Numbered from the stretch's first letter, positions 6,669 to 16,617 are shown. The stretch is DNA of 64,000 nt from Herpetosiphon geysericola (GCF_001306135.1 NZ_LGKP01000017.1:58186-122185), one strand, 5' to 3'. Notes: a model not told the origin generated them from the sequence alone. Numbers and translations are program-made.

Positions 6669-9452
6669 TTATTTCGTGACCAAGGGCAAATATTGCACCG
6701 AGCCAGTTGCATAATCATCAAGATAGGCCGCAACCCACGCCAGCGGCGAATTCCAGTTAATCGTCACTTCATTGGTCGACCACGAATCAATATGGTCAAC
6801 ATAGCATTTCAAGGCCGCGCAGCCAGTTAATTCTGCTTGGGCATAGGGGTCTTGAATACTCGAATTTGGCCCACCAGCTACCACACCAGGCGGCGTACCA
6901 GGATACTCTGGGTTAATTTGCTTGGCCCAGAAACGATGGTGTGGGTTGGTCAAGGAAACCGAGCCATAGCCCGAAATATACGAGCGGTTGAGCGGATTGC
7001 GGCCCAACAAATAATCCATACCTTGGCTAATAGCGTCAGCATAGCTGGCATCGCCAGTAAAATCACCAGCCAAGCCCATCACAATCATATTATTCAGAAT
7101 TGATGAGTTTGAACCCCAAGGATACTCTGCTCCAGGATCAAACGGAATGCCATAGCCGCTTGCTTGTTGTGCGGCGATAAATTGATCAGCCGCTGCGATC
7201 ACCGCTGCGCGAACAGTTTGGCGGTCAGCGCTACTCAAGTTATTGGGAACCAAGGCCAACGACAAGCTGCCAAGGCTGGCCACGCCGCCCCAATACATGG
7301 CACTCCCGCCGCTAACATCGAGCTTCAAATAATATGGTGATTCTTCGATTGCTTCGCGATAGGTAGCCGAGCCAGTGGTGATATACAATTCAGCAGCAGC
7401 CCAGTACCATTCATCATTCAAGCTCGTATCGCCATAACCACCACCGCCAGCAAAGATATCGCGGGCAATTTCATTAGGATAGGCCAAGGCTGCTTGCCAA
7501 GCCCGTTCAGCTGCTACCAAACAACGGTCAGCAAAGGCTTCATCGATCCCGCGCCAAATCCGTGAACATTGCGCCGCAGTCGCTGCCAAGTTCAAGGTTG
7601 CAGCAGTGCTTGGTGGATACAAATAGCGCATTTGCGGATCATCGTGGGGAGCCATTGGCAAGCCCGTCCATTGGGCATCATGAACTTTATGATGCACCAT
7701 CCCAGTTTTAGAAACTGGCGCAGTCGGCGGAATTTGCATTCCCAGCATAAATTCCATATTCCAGCGCACTTCATCCAACAAATCGGGCACGCCATTGGCA
7801 TTTTCTGGAATATTCATACTGCCATCGGCAAATTGGGCAAGGCTTTCAGCGCCACGTTGCTGCGCCCGTTCATATTGATTCAGCAACGTCCAGACCGAAA
7901 TGCCACTGTTAACCACATATTTGCCATGGTCGCCAGCATCGTACCAACCCTTGGAAACATCAAGTTCATAATCACAGCCAGGCCAGGTTTGGCCTTGGTT
8001 GTCAGTGCCACTAAAGCAGGTTACTGCGGTATCGCCTTGGTTTGGCGCAACCCCAATATGCCCAGCAGGCCGCGTCCATTGTTCGTCGCCAGCATAGGGC
8101 ATGGTAATCGCAATCCCGCTGCGATTATGGTAGAAATAGGCCAAGGCATCGTATTTCAGCCGCGAGTACAAGCCATCCTCAATTGCAAATGGATAGCTCT
8201 GCTCGCTGCCAACTTTCAAATAATAGCCTTCGCCAACAGTTTGAAAACTTGAAAAATCGATCAAGTGTACATGTTCAGCAGAAGCTGCTTCTTCGCCATA
8301 GACGGTGGTTTGACCGCTCAACACCACGCTATCAGCGGCATTGTGCAATTCCCAGCTCAATGGCTCGTTTGCTGGGTGCGCCAAGCTCGCCACTTTGCTC
8401 ATTGTGGGCAAATAGCTGGCTTGATTGACCCGAATTCCGGTTTCTAACATTTCTAAACTCACATGATTGAAGCAGATCGTTGGCGTGCCTAAGCCACCAA
8501 TTTGGAACGACAACGAGGCTGCATCACTATAGGCCGAGGTAAAATTGAACACAAATTCAGTCCAAGCTGCATTCAACCTCGGATCAGCCGCAAAATAGCC
8601 AGTATATGGCTCGCCATTTTGTTGCAAGCGCACTGGCAAGGTTACGGGCGTTGTCGATTTAGCGGCAAATTTGAGTTGATAGCTTGCACCTGCTTGTAAT
8701 GCAATATTATGTTGACCAAGCTGCACATCCCAAGGATTACTGCCAGCAGCATTAATCGTCAAACATGCACCATCAGCGGTATCAATGCTGAGATCGCCAC
8801 TCGTCCACCATGGCTCAATCCCACCAACAAAATTGCCATTTTGCACTAAATTGCTCGATGGCTCGGCTGGCCCAGTTTCGCCAAGCACCTGCACATCGTC
8901 AATTGTTAGCACATTATTACCTTGGCCGCCCATTTGAAATTGAAAAGCAGCCCCAGGATCATCAAAACCCGATGTAAACACAAATTGATGGGTTTGATCG
9001 CTGGTGGTTAGGGCAACATCTTGGCTAAAATAATTGGTGTAGGGGGAAGCTTCTTTTTGCAGTTTAAGCACTACTGTGCCCGTGTTTGAGGCTCGAATCC
9101 GAAACGTCACGGTGTAGGTTTGGCCCGCTTGGAGATTAAGCCCATTTTGGCCAACAATTGCATCCCATGGGTTACTGCCAGGATTGGTGATCGTTGCAAC
9201 TAATGCGCCACTCGCAGCATCAGCAGTAACGGTATTTGTGGCCCACCATGGGGTAAGCCCAGCACTAAAATCACCATTTTGGAGTAAATTTCCAACAGTT
9301 TGCGGGGGTTGGGCATGGATTTGTGAGGTCGCAGGCACAATTGCTTGTTGACATCCTAAAGCAATAATCAGCCAAAGCACGAAAAATCCTCGCGCCCAAA
9401 AGCTCCTCGTCGAACGAATACCAATCACGGTACGGCTGTGGTCAGCGCTCAT
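6669..9452 (-). CDS. Secreted GH9 cellulase with two carbohydrate-binding modules
   Basis: This 927-residue protein has an N-terminal signal segment and two similar CBM4/9-type beta-sandwich modules (about residues 50-190 and 200-335, each opening NLLQNGDF or NLVQNGNF). An Ig-like CelD_N domain (about 340-430) and a glycoside hydrolase family 9 catalytic domain (about 435-915) follow. The catalytic aspartates lie in WYDAGDHGKYV and the proton-donor glutamate in NEVTINWNSPLAW near the C-terminus. It probably cleaves beta-1,4-glucan outside the cell. The protein ends YLPLVTK, a hydrophobic tail resembling the end of the beta-helix protein at 47953. ATG at 9452 is chosen because GGAGG is 5 bases upstream; the ATG at 9464 overlaps that site. 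Confidence 0.95.
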   Translation of the reverse strand: MSADHSRTVIGIRSTRSFWARGFFVLWLIIALGCQQAIVPATSQIHAQPPQTVGNLLQNGDFSAGLTPWWATNTVTADAASGALVATITNPGSNPWDAIVGQNGLNLQAGQTYTVTFRIRASNTGTVVLKLQKEASPYTNYFSQDVALTTSDQTHQFVFTSGFDDPGAAFQFQMGGQGNNVLTIDDVQVLGETGPAEPSSNLVQNGNFVGGIEPWWTSGDLSIDTADGACLTINAAGSNPWDVQLGQHNIALQAGASYQLKFAAKSTTPVTLPVRLQQNGEPYTGYFAADPRLNAAWTEFVFNFTSAYSDAASLSFQIGGLGTPTICFNHVSLEMLETGIRVNQASYLPTMSKVASLAHPANEPLSWELHNAADSVVLSGQTTVYGEEAASAEHVHLIDFSSFQTVGEGYYLKVGSEQSYPFAIEDGLYSRLKYDALAYFYHNRSGIAITMPYAGDEQWTRPAGHIGVAPNQGDTAVTCFSGTDNQGQTWPGCDYELDVSKGWYDAGDHGKYVVNSGISVWTLLNQYERAQQRGAESLAQFADGSMNIPENANGVPDLLDEVRWNMEFMLGMQIPPTAPVSKTGMVHHKVHDAQWTGLPMAPHDDPQMRYLYPPSTAATLNLAATAAQCSRIWRGIDEAFADRCLVAAERAWQAALAYPNEIARDIFAGGGGYGDTSLNDEWYWAAAELYITTGSATYREAIEESPYYLKLDVSGGSAMYWGGVASLGSLSLALVPNNLSSADRQTVRAAVIAAADQFIAAQQASGYGIPFDPGAEYPWGSNSSILNNMIVMGLAGDFTGDASYADAISQGMDYLLGRNPLNRSYISGYGSVSLTNPHHRFWAKQINPEYPGTPPGVVAGGPNSSIQDPYAQAELTGCAALKCYVDHIDSWSTNEVTINWNSPLAWVAAYLDDYATGSVQYLPLVTK

Positions 9453-9679
9453 TGCTGCCTCCATGATTCACTTCATTGGGATCGGTCTCAATACACAGGC
9501 GTAAATGAAGAATGAGTGGCTAGACTAAAGCAGCTGCTAGGGTGCAAAATGTTGATCGATGCTCTAGTCGGTAATTGAGAACGATCTCATAGCTAGATAG
9601 CCTATAATAGCATAGGATTGTGCCGTATAATGCAACCAATAATTTTGCCACATTGAAGCTTAATTGGCCAGAGGAACTC

Positions 9680-10882
9680 ATGCAAGCCGCCAGAACCAGC
9701 TATCCCTACACTCCCATGCCCTTTCGTCGCCTGCTGCACTGGTCGATGCTGCTCTCAACCGTTTTGGGCTTTATTATTCTGATTCCAGTTGCTACCTCTG
9801 GCGTAAAGCTCGAAAATGTGCTGCTAACTTTTGGCTCAAGCTATTCGATTGGCATCGCAGCGCCGTCGCTGGTCTTTTTCCTCTTGCGCTGGACATTGCC
9901 AATTGCCCAACGCCGTAACTGGTCGCCAATTCGGGCTTGGTCGCTAGCAGTTTTTATTGGCGGGCTGATTGCAAGCATCATCTATGCAGTGATTTTTGGC
10001 ATGTTTTTCATTCCTGCGCCCGAGCGACTCAATTTCATTATTTTTTGGACTATTTTGGGTGCGTTGCTCTCTGCTAGCACCACCGCCCTGTTTTATACTG
10101 CCGAACGTATCTTGAACGATTTAGAAAAGGGTCGCCAAGCGCTGCGCAAAAATGCAGCCCTCTCGGAAGAATTGCGCCTCGCCCGCATGATTCAAGCAGG
10201 CTTATTGCCCGATCAAGCGCCAGAAATCAACGGTTTAGCAATTGCTGGTGGCTGTTTTCCCGCTCACGAAGTTGGCGGCGATTTGCTCAGCTACGATTTA
10301 ACCGCCGACGGGCGTTTGTGCATTAGCGTTGGCGATGTGACGGGCAAAAGCGTTAGTGCTGCAATGTTGATGGGGATTACGCTTGGCGTGTTGCAATCGG
10401 AGATTTATGATCACGCCGAGCCAGCCGCCGTGCTCAGCGAGCTTGATCGTTGGTTGCGTACCAAGCGCCAAACCAATAATTTTGTCGCTTTGCAAGTAGC
10501 CTTGTTCAACCCACAAACCAGCAGCATGCTTTTAGCCAACGCAGGCCAATTAGCGCCCTTGCGTCGTCGCCAGCAAACGGTCGAGTTTCTGGAAATTCAG
10601 GGCAGTTTGCCGCTTGGCATGGGGCCGCAAATGCCGCATGTTCAAGAAACGATCAGCCTGCAAAGCGGTGATTTGTTGGTGTTCTACACCGATGGCGTGG
10701 TCGAAGCCCAAAATGCCAACGGCGAAATGTGGGGCTTTGAAAACCTGCTGGATCTGGTCAAAACCAACCCAAGCAAGCATCCCCAAGAACTGCTGCAAGC
10801 GATTCTGACGGCAATTCGCAGCTACAGCCACACCATTCAGCCCCACGACGATATCACTTTAGTCGTGGTAGTCGTCCAATAG
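9680..10882 (+). CDS. Membrane SpoIIE-type PP2C phosphatase
   Basis: The 400-residue protein has four or five hydrophobic helices in its first 150 residues, a short helical linker (EKGRQALRKNAALSEELRLA), and a SpoIIE/RsbU phosphatase domain. Domain landmarks are IQAGLLP, GGDLLSYDL, SVGDVTGKSVSAAMLMG and FYTDGVVEA. No GAF or PAS module is present, unlike the phosphatase at 2081. The start at 9680 follows GAGGA; an upstream GTG frame at 9620 has no such site. No STAS or kinase gene is adjacent, so it may act on partner-switch proteins encoded elsewhere, including those at 952-2075. It ends 2 bases before an AraC-type gene. Confidence 0.88.
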   Translation: MQAARTSYPYTPMPFRRLLHWSMLLSTVLGFIILIPVATSGVKLENVLLTFGSSYSIGIAAPSLVFFLLRWTLPIAQRRNWSPIRAWSLAVFIGGLIASIIYAVIFGMFFIPAPERLNFIIFWTILGALLSASTTALFYTAERILNDLEKGRQALRKNAALSEELRLARMIQAGLLPDQAPEINGLAIAGGCFPAHEVGGDLLSYDLTADGRLCISVGDVTGKSVSAAMLMGITLGVLQSEIYDHAEPAAVLSELDRWLRTKRQTNNFVALQVALFNPQTSSMLLANAGQLAPLRRRQQTVEFLEIQGSLPLGMGPQMPHVQETISLQSGDLLVFYTDGVVEAQNANGEMWGFENLLDLVKTNPSKHPQELLQAILTAIRSYSHTIQPHDDITLVVVVVQ

Positions 10883-10884
10883 TT

Positions 10885-11730
10885 ATGTCAAATAAACATC
10901 AGATTGAGCAGATTCCACTTGAACATAGCGCATGGGCACCGATTTTCATCGCCAAACTTGAGCCACAGCAACTGCCAAACGTGGTTAATTTGCCCCATCG
11001 GCATAGTTTTCACGAGCTGCTTTGGATCAAGGCTGGCACTGGTCGTCATCAAGTTGACCAGCAATCGTATTGCTTAAAAGCCCACACTTTAGCTTTGGTT
11101 GCCCAAGGTCAGGTGCATGTGTTCGAGCAAGCTGAGCAGCTAAGTGGCTATTATGTCCGTTATGATCAAGCGTTTTTGCAACCCCAAGCCCAAGAGCAAC
11201 AACCGCTCTTTCGTGCCAATGGCGGGCTTCAACTGAGCGCTCCCGATAGCCACATAATCGATAGTTTATTTGATTTATTGGCCCAAGAATATCAACGCGA
11301 AGATTGTGCAGCCAAATATCATAGCCTGCGCCATTTATTATTGACCTTGCTTTGGCAAAGCCAGCGCCTCAATCAAGCAGCGAATGATCAGCCACAGCAG
11401 CCAAATTATGCGATCTATCGCCAATTTTTGGGCTTGCTCGAACAGGCATTTCAGCACCACCACGACATTTACTATTACGCCGAACAGCTTAATCTGAGCA
11501 AAACTCAATTTGCCCAAATTATTAGCCAGCATAGTGGCCAACCACCCAAACGCCTAATTCTCAAGCGCGTTTTGCTTGAAGCTCAGCGCTATCTGCAATT
11601 CACCAGCCTGCCAATTCAGCAGCTTGCTCATAACCTCGGCTTTCACGATCCATTCCATTTCAGCAAGTTTTTCAAGCAAGAGCTTGGCATTTCGCCGCGC
11701 CGCTATCGCGAACAAAGCACGAAAAAATGA
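10885..11730 (+). CDS. AraC-family transcriptional regulator
   Basis: The 281-residue protein has an N-terminal cupin-like sensing half (LPHRHSFHELLWIKAGTGRHQVD, about residues 35-60) and two C-terminal helix-turn-helix motifs (about 180-275), ending with the signature LGFHDPFHFSKFFKQELGISPRRYR. Its start is 2 bases after the stop of the phosphatase gene. An MFS exporter follows after a 15-base inverted repeat, so control of that exporter is a reasonable guess. The effector is unknown. Confidence 0.88.
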   Translation: MSNKHQIEQIPLEHSAWAPIFIAKLEPQQLPNVVNLPHRHSFHELLWIKAGTGRHQVDQQSYCLKAHTLALVAQGQVHVFEQAEQLSGYYVRYDQAFLQPQAQEQQPLFRANGGLQLSAPDSHIIDSLFDLLAQEYQREDCAAKYHSLRHLLLTLLWQSQRLNQAANDQPQQPNYAIYRQFLGLLEQAFQHHHDIYYYAEQLNLSKTQFAQIISQHSGQPPKRLILKRVLLEAQRYLQFTSLPIQQLAHNLGFHDPFHFSKFFKQELGISPRRYREQSTKK

Positions 11731-11783
11731 TATGCTAGGGCCAAAATTTTTCCATTTTTTCAAGCCCAATCAATCAGTACAAT

Positions 11784-11824
11784 AGAATGATGGCTAGTTT
11801 TCAGTACGTACTAGCCATCATTCT
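11784..11824. promoter_or_regulatory. 15-base perfect inverted repeat upstream of the MFS exporter
   Basis: AGAATGATGGCTAGT and its exact reverse complement are separated by 11 bases. There is no following T-run, so it is more likely an operator or an mRNA leader structure than a simple terminator. It lies between the AraC gene and the exporter start at 11850. Confidence 0.55.
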
Positions 11825-11849
11825 GTTAGCACTCAAGTACGAGGTCTTC

Positions 11850-13277
11850 ATGAAACGGATCGTCATCGATCAAAAAATTGCAGTTTGTGTCGTCTTCGTG
11901 GCGGCATTGTTTATGAGCATTATGGATGGCACGATTATAAACGTAGCCCTCGCGACCATCCAACAAGATTTTGGGGCCAGTAGCAGCGCAATCAATGCGA
12001 TCGTCGTAATCTACTTGATTTGTATTGCGGTTGTGATTCCCGCTTCCGGCTGGCTGAGCGACCGCTGGGACACCAAATGGGTCTTTTTGACCTCGCTTGG
12101 CCTATTTACCTTGGCTTCGATGGCATGTGGTTTGGCCCAAAATATTGAGCAATTGATGCTGACTCGTGCCGCCCAAGGCATCGCCGCTGGCGCACTGATG
12201 CCGGTTGGCACGACAATGCTCTTTCGCACCTTTCCACCTCATCAACGGATTCAAGTTTCGCGGATTTTGATTATTCCAACCGTAATCGCGCCAGCAGTTG
12301 GGCCAGTGTTGGGTGGCTATTTAGTCGATCGCTTGTCGTGGCATTGGGTCTTTTTTGTCAATGGCCCAATTGGCGTGGCCGCCTTGATCTTTGGTGCACT
12401 TTGGCTGCAAACGCCAGAACGCGAAAAGGTTGGGGCCTTCGATTGGCTAGGGTTTATTTTGGCAGGCACTGGCTTTGCGGCCTTGCTCTATACCTTGACC
12501 GAAGGCGCAAGCAAAGGTTGGGGTTCGGCACTCATTCTGAGCAGCGCAGCGATAGGCATTTTAAGCCTAGCAGCCTTGGTAGTTGTCGAGTTAGCTAAAG
12601 CCAAACCAATGCTTGATCTACGGTTGTTTTCGATTCCGCTGTTTCGGGTGAGCAATTTGGTGGCAATTTTCGGCTCGGCGGCCTTCACAGGGATTCTCTT
12701 TTTGATGCCGCAATTTTTGCAAAATGTCGCTGGCGCAAGCGCGCTCGAATCGGGCTTAACCACCTCGCCCGAAGCGATTGGCGTAGTATTATCGAGCCAA
12801 CTTGTAGCTCGGCTCTACCCCAAAGTTGGCCCAAAGCGCTTGACCTTTGGCGGCGTGCTTGGAGTTGCGGTCATGATTGGCCTGATGAGCACGATTGATG
12901 CAGAAACCAATTTATGGTTGGTGCGGGCCTTGATGTTTGGTACTGGGGTGGGCATGGCCTATCTATTTTTGCCAATTGAAGCAGCAGTTTTTGCCCAAAT
13001 TCCCCATGCTTCAACTGGTCAGGCATCAGCCATTTTCAACATGCAACAACAACTTGGCTCAGCCTTGGGGGTAGCCATTTTGGGCAGCGTTTTGGCCCTC
13101 AATCATAGTGGCACGGGCATCAATCAAAATGCCCAAAGCTACCAATATGCCTTTATGGCAGCGGCAGTTTTAGCTTTTATTTCGGCTTGTGTCGCGCTCT
13201 TCATCCGCGATCGCGATGCGGCGGCAACCATGGCCGAACATGGTGAACACAGCGAATTAGGCCATTCGGTGGCCTAA
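11850..13277 (+). CDS. MFS multidrug exporter, DHA2 (EmrB/QacA) type
   Basis: This 475-residue protein is almost entirely transmembrane, consistent with 14 helices. It begins with the DHA2 signature FMSIMDGTIINVALATIQQDFG and has motif A (SGWLSDRWDTKWVF) after the second helix and motif C-like GPVLGGYLVDRLSWHWVFFVNGPIG. It probably exports drugs or other hydrophobic compounds by proton antiport. The start at 11850 follows GAGGTCTTC; an upstream in-frame ATG lies inside the inverted repeat and has no binding site. The adjacent AraC regulator is the likely controller. Confidence 0.92.
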   Translation: MKRIVIDQKIAVCVVFVAALFMSIMDGTIINVALATIQQDFGASSSAINAIVVIYLICIAVVIPASGWLSDRWDTKWVFLTSLGLFTLASMACGLAQNIEQLMLTRAAQGIAAGALMPVGTTMLFRTFPPHQRIQVSRILIIPTVIAPAVGPVLGGYLVDRLSWHWVFFVNGPIGVAALIFGALWLQTPEREKVGAFDWLGFILAGTGFAALLYTLTEGASKGWGSALILSSAAIGILSLAALVVVELAKAKPMLDLRLFSIPLFRVSNLVAIFGSAAFTGILFLMPQFLQNVAGASALESGLTTSPEAIGVVLSSQLVARLYPKVGPKRLTFGGVLGVAVMIGLMSTIDAETNLWLVRALMFGTGVGMAYLFLPIEAAVFAQIPHASTGQASAIFNMQQQLGSALGVAILGSVLALNHSGTGINQNAQSYQYAFMAAAVLAFISACVALFIRDRDAAATMAEHGEHSELGHSVA

Positions 13278-13285
13278 AAAAGCTG

Positions 13286-13312
13286 CGGCGCATGAACTAA
13301 ATTCATGCGCCG
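13286..13312 (-). terminator. Terminator between the convergent exporter and DhaL-like genes
   Basis: CGGCGCATGAA pairs perfectly with TTCATGCGCCG over a 5-base loop. The minus strand shows six T after the stem, so it ends the DhaL-like gene; it may also serve the exporter from the other side. Confidence 0.75.
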
Positions 13313-13336
13313 TACTTCGTTCAAATCACTTCAAGC

Positions 13337-14221
13337 TTAGATCACTTCTTGGTCGCGCAAGCGTGGCTTAGGATCATCGCCGCCACTGTTTGGGCGTTGT
13401 TGCTGTTGGGGCTGACCGCCAAACATGCCGCCACCGCCGCCGAACAATTGGCCAAACAAATCGCCTAAACCGCCAAGACCGCCAAGTGGATCGCCATAGC
13501 CACCGCCGCCTTGGGGTGGTTGTTGCTGTTGTTGGCCGCCACCAAACAACTCTTCAAAGCCACTGGTTTTAGATGGCTCGCCACGGCCTGCGCTAAGACC
13601 ATTGGCAAGTAAGGTTTGCAGCAAGCTGCCAAGCAACGAGCTAGCACCAGCAGCGCCAGGATCGATCTTGCCAGATGTGTCGTTATTGCCAAATAGACCA
13701 AAGCCTGAGCCTTGCTGGCTCGTGCCATATGCGCCACGTTGTGAGGCTTTGTAGCCATCCATCAGCGCTTCGAGCGTCGATTTGCCATTGTTGCGCGATT
13801 GCATAAAGGTGGTTACACCAGGCACGAGGCCGTCGAGAATCCCGCCCTCGCCTTGTTGCTTGACCCCAGGCGTATTTTGAACCCCGCCCAACAAACCGCC
13901 AAGCAATTTCATAATATCGTTGACCCCAAACGAGGTCTTGCCTGCAAGATCGTTGGCAGCTTGGTCCAAACCGTTGGCATACATTGGCGCGGTTGGGCCT
14001 TTGCCCGAGGTGCGCAATGCGTGGCTGGCAGCGCGTAAAGCCTTATCAACCGAGCCTTGGCCTTCATTTTGGCGGAGCGTCTTGGTAATTGTTTCAAAAT
14101 TGCTGACCATATTATCGCCAGCATCGCCATCGCCAACCCCATCAAGTGCATTCAATGAATCACGTTCATCAGCTAGATTGTTGGTTATTTCGGCAAACAG
14201 GTCGGTTAATGCCTTCGACAT
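13337..14221 (-). CDS. DhaL/DAK2-like domain protein with Gly/Gln-rich tail
   Basis: The 294-residue protein opens with a domain like the nucleotide-binding subunit of dihydroxyacetone kinase: LDGVGDGDAGDNM (about residues 25-37) matches the DhaL/FakA metal-binding signature GDGDHGxNM, but the usual His is Ala. SGKGPTAPMYANG corresponds to the second conserved loop. The last 100 or so residues are low complexity, rich in Gly, Gln and Phe. No DhaK-type partner is present, so it is probably not a normal dihydroxyacetone kinase. It follows the flotillin gene on the same strand, suggesting a membrane-linked or scaffold role, which is inference. An ideal terminator lies downstream. Confidence 0.75.
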   Translation of the reverse strand: MSKALTDLFAEITNNLADERDSLNALDGVGDGDAGDNMVSNFETITKTLRQNEGQGSVDKALRAASHALRTSGKGPTAPMYANGLDQAANDLAGKTSFGVNDIMKLLGGLLGGVQNTPGVKQQGEGGILDGLVPGVTTFMQSRNNGKSTLEALMDGYKASQRGAYGTSQQGSGFGLFGNNDTSGKIDPGAAGASSLLGSLLQTLLANGLSAGRGEPSKTSGFEELFGGGQQQQQPPQGGGGYGDPLGGLGGLGDLFGQLFGGGGGMFGGQPQQQQRPNSGGDDPKPRLRDQEVI

Positions 14222-14336
14222 ACAACAACTCCTTTGGTGCTAAACCCATAATCCTACAGCTACTACTGCGATTTTCGTACCACCAATTGTCACGATTCTA
14301 GCAGCTTGCGCTAGGAAACTCAATTGTTAAACAGCA

Positions 14337-14369
14337 ATGGCTGCTCGCACTGGTCAAGTACGAGCAGCC
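14337..14369 (-). terminator. Hairpin after the flotillin gene
   Basis: TGGCTGCTCG pairs with CGAGCAGCCA. The T-run on the minus strand is weak. It separates the flotillin and DhaL-like genes and may be a partial terminator. Confidence 0.45.
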
Positions 14370-14382
14370 AGCGACCACTAGT

Positions 14383-16617
14383 TTAGCTATTTTGGACCAA
14401 CATGAGCACGCTACTCAGTGGTTGTGCGGCCAATTGCGGCATCAATTGCAGCATTCCCTGCACTTTATGCAACACTGGCTGTTGCTCTGCACTGGCGACG
14501 CTCAAAACTTGTTCAAGAGCTGCCCCAACGCTCAGGCTTTGCAATTCTTCGGCGCTCAAGTATTGGCTGGCAATTACGGCTGCCTCGCGCAACACAGGCT
14601 GAGCCGAGGTCAGATTCATGCCATTATTGTTGCTGGCTGGCTTTTCAGCATCACCATTGCCGTTGGTTGGCAACACCCGACTGATCAAACGATTGCCAAG
14701 CTCTTTCAACGGAGCTGGGGCGGTGTTGATCAAGCTGCCAACGCCGTCGGCCAACCCGATCATGCGCAAAATTTGTTGGGCCGTTTCTGGCGTGCCATAA
14801 AGCTTGAAATCCATCGCGGCCATTGCTTCGCCCATGGCTTTGGCTTGGGCTACGCCAATTTCAACTTGGGCGTGCATGCGAATCCGTTCAAGCTCCAGCT
14901 CTTGGGCTACCCCAGCGTGAGCAGCCAAAGCTTCGGCCAGGGCTTTTTGGCCTTCGGCTTCGGCCAGCGCTTTGGCCCGAGCAGCTTCGGCTTCGGCCAA
15001 ACCACGTTCGCGAATCGCATCAGCTTCAATCCGTGAGGCTTCAGCTTTGGCCTTGATCACTTCAGCTTCAGCCAAGCCTTGCGAAGCAACCGTTGATTTA
15101 TTGGCTTCGGCGCGCAGAATTTCCGCATCAGACATTGCTTGGGCTTCGGTACGACGGGCTTCGGCCATCTTAATCGCAGCAGTTGCTTCAGCGGTTGCCT
15201 TCTTGTTCAAGGCTTCAGCATCAGCTTCGGCCTGCTTAATTTGGCGGAAGGTTTCAAGCTCGACTTCATTTTTGCGATTGATAATTTCGCGTTTTGCATC
15301 ACGTTCAGCATTGATAATTTGAATTTGAGCTTCGCGTTCAGCAGCAGCGCGTTCTTGCACCGTGACCACGCCTTGTTCAGCAGCTTCACGCTCGGCAGCA
15401 ATTGCCAACCGATCTTTTTCAGCTTGTTCCAGCTTGGCTTGCTCTTGGGCCAAGGCCACTTGGCGTTCGCGGTCGGCCACTTGAACAGCTTGCTCACGCA
15501 AAACTTGGCTGCGCTGGACTTCGCGCTGGCGTTCTTGTTCGGCCAACTGAATCGCTTGTTGCTTGCGTTGTTCGGCCAACATCACCGCTTGCTCTTTGAG
15601 CTTTTCTGCTTCGGCGATGGTGCGTTCTTTTTCAACCCGACTTAATTCAGCAGATTGTTGTTGTTCGTAGGCAACCCGCTCGGCAGCAGTGCGCTCTTCT
15701 GATTCGCGAATCAAAATTTCGCGTTGTTGGGTGGCGCGAGCTTGCGAAAGATTACGCTCCAAATTCAATTTTTCTTGGTCAACATCGGCGTTGCGGCGCG
15801 TAATTTCCAACTCGCTTGAGCGTTCAATATCATTTTGCTCTTGCGAGGTACTAGCATTCCGGCGGGCAATTTCAAGTTGCTTTTGACGCTCAATCGTGTT
15901 GCGCTCTTGCTCAGCAGTTGCATTGCGCTTGGCAATTTCAGTTTGGGTCAATTGATCAATTTCGTTGCGTTGTTTGAGCGCTTGCTGAATAACTTCTGCA
16001 TTGGCGCGGGCCACTTGCGCTCCGAACACATCATCGGTGCCAAAACTACCTTGGCGGGCACTCTTCAATGCAGTAATTGAAACTGCTTCCAATACCAAAC
16101 CATTTTCAGCTAAATCACTACGAACCAAATTTTGCACTCGTTCAACAAATTTTTCGCGTTCTTGGTGCAACGACATCAAGGTGAACGTTGCGGCTACGTC
16201 GCGCAGCGCACCTTCCAATTTACTTTCAACCAAACGTTTGACACTATCAGTATTGACTTCTTTGCCACCGATAGTACGAGCGGCGCGCTCAATATCTTCG
16301 GCAATAGGGTTAACTTTGATATAGAAAATCGCCCGAATATCGGCGTATTGTGGGTCGATCGTGAGCAAGGCATTGGCTTCCGTCCGCTCAACATCAATAT
16401 CCATCGTGCGCAAATCAACCCAGGTAATTTCGTGAAAGGCTGGAATCACCCAGCTACCGCCGTTGAAAACCACTTTTGGTTTGCTGCCACCAGTGCGCAC
16501 ATACGTCCGATCAGCGGGAGCTTTGACATAAAAGTGATTAACCAAAGCAAAAAACACGACTATCAACAGAATTACGACCAGTATTGCGACCCCAACCAAG
16601 ATTGCAATTTGTTCCAT
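14383..16617 (-). CDS. Flotillin-like SPFH-domain membrane protein (YqiK/FloT type)
   Basis: The 744-residue protein starts with one transmembrane helix (about residues 5-27). A prohibitin/SPFH domain follows (about 30-210) with AFHEITWVDLRTMDIDVERTE and VERVQNLVRSDLAENGLVLEAVSI. A very long Glu/Ala/Arg-rich coiled coil (about 215-600) contains many ERQ, AEREA and KALAEAEG repeats, and a helical C-terminal region completes it. It is somewhat longer than typical bacterial flotillins, mostly through the coiled coil. Flotillins assemble into membrane scaffolds that organise lipid microdomains. A YqiJ-like gene upstream on the same strand matches the yqiJ-yqiK pairing known in Escherichia coli. 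Confidence 0.92.
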   Translation of the reverse strand: MEQIAILVGVAILVVILLIVVFFALVNHFYVKAPADRTYVRTGGSKPKVVFNGGSWVIPAFHEITWVDLRTMDIDVERTEANALLTIDPQYADIRAIFYIKVNPIAEDIERAARTIGGKEVNTDSVKRLVESKLEGALRDVAATFTLMSLHQEREKFVERVQNLVRSDLAENGLVLEAVSITALKSARQGSFGTDDVFGAQVARANAEVIQQALKQRNEIDQLTQTEIAKRNATAEQERNTIERQKQLEIARRNASTSQEQNDIERSSELEITRRNADVDQEKLNLERNLSQARATQQREILIRESEERTAAERVAYEQQQSAELSRVEKERTIAEAEKLKEQAVMLAEQRKQQAIQLAEQERQREVQRSQVLREQAVQVADRERQVALAQEQAKLEQAEKDRLAIAAEREAAEQGVVTVQERAAAEREAQIQIINAERDAKREIINRKNEVELETFRQIKQAEADAEALNKKATAEATAAIKMAEARRTEAQAMSDAEILRAEANKSTVASQGLAEAEVIKAKAEASRIEADAIRERGLAEAEAARAKALAEAEGQKALAEALAAHAGVAQELELERIRMHAQVEIGVAQAKAMGEAMAAMDFKLYGTPETAQQILRMIGLADGVGSLINTAPAPLKELGNRLISRVLPTNGNGDAEKPASNNNGMNLTSAQPVLREAAVIASQYLSAEELQSLSVGAALEQVLSVASAEQQPVLHKVQGMLQLMPQLAAQPLSSVLMLVQNS

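Noticed and set aside
7569..8252. 227-codon frame opposite the GH9 gene
   Set aside because: Antisense shadow of a clear catalytic domain.
13337..14221. Dihydroxyacetone kinase subunit
   Set aside because: Only the DhaL-like signature is present, with the His changed, a long low-complexity tail and no DhaK gene; named only as DhaL-like.
14392..15656. Long plus-strand frames opposite the flotillin gene
   Set aside because: They mirror the repetitive Glu/Ala coiled-coil coding of the minus strand and have no binding sites or protein features.
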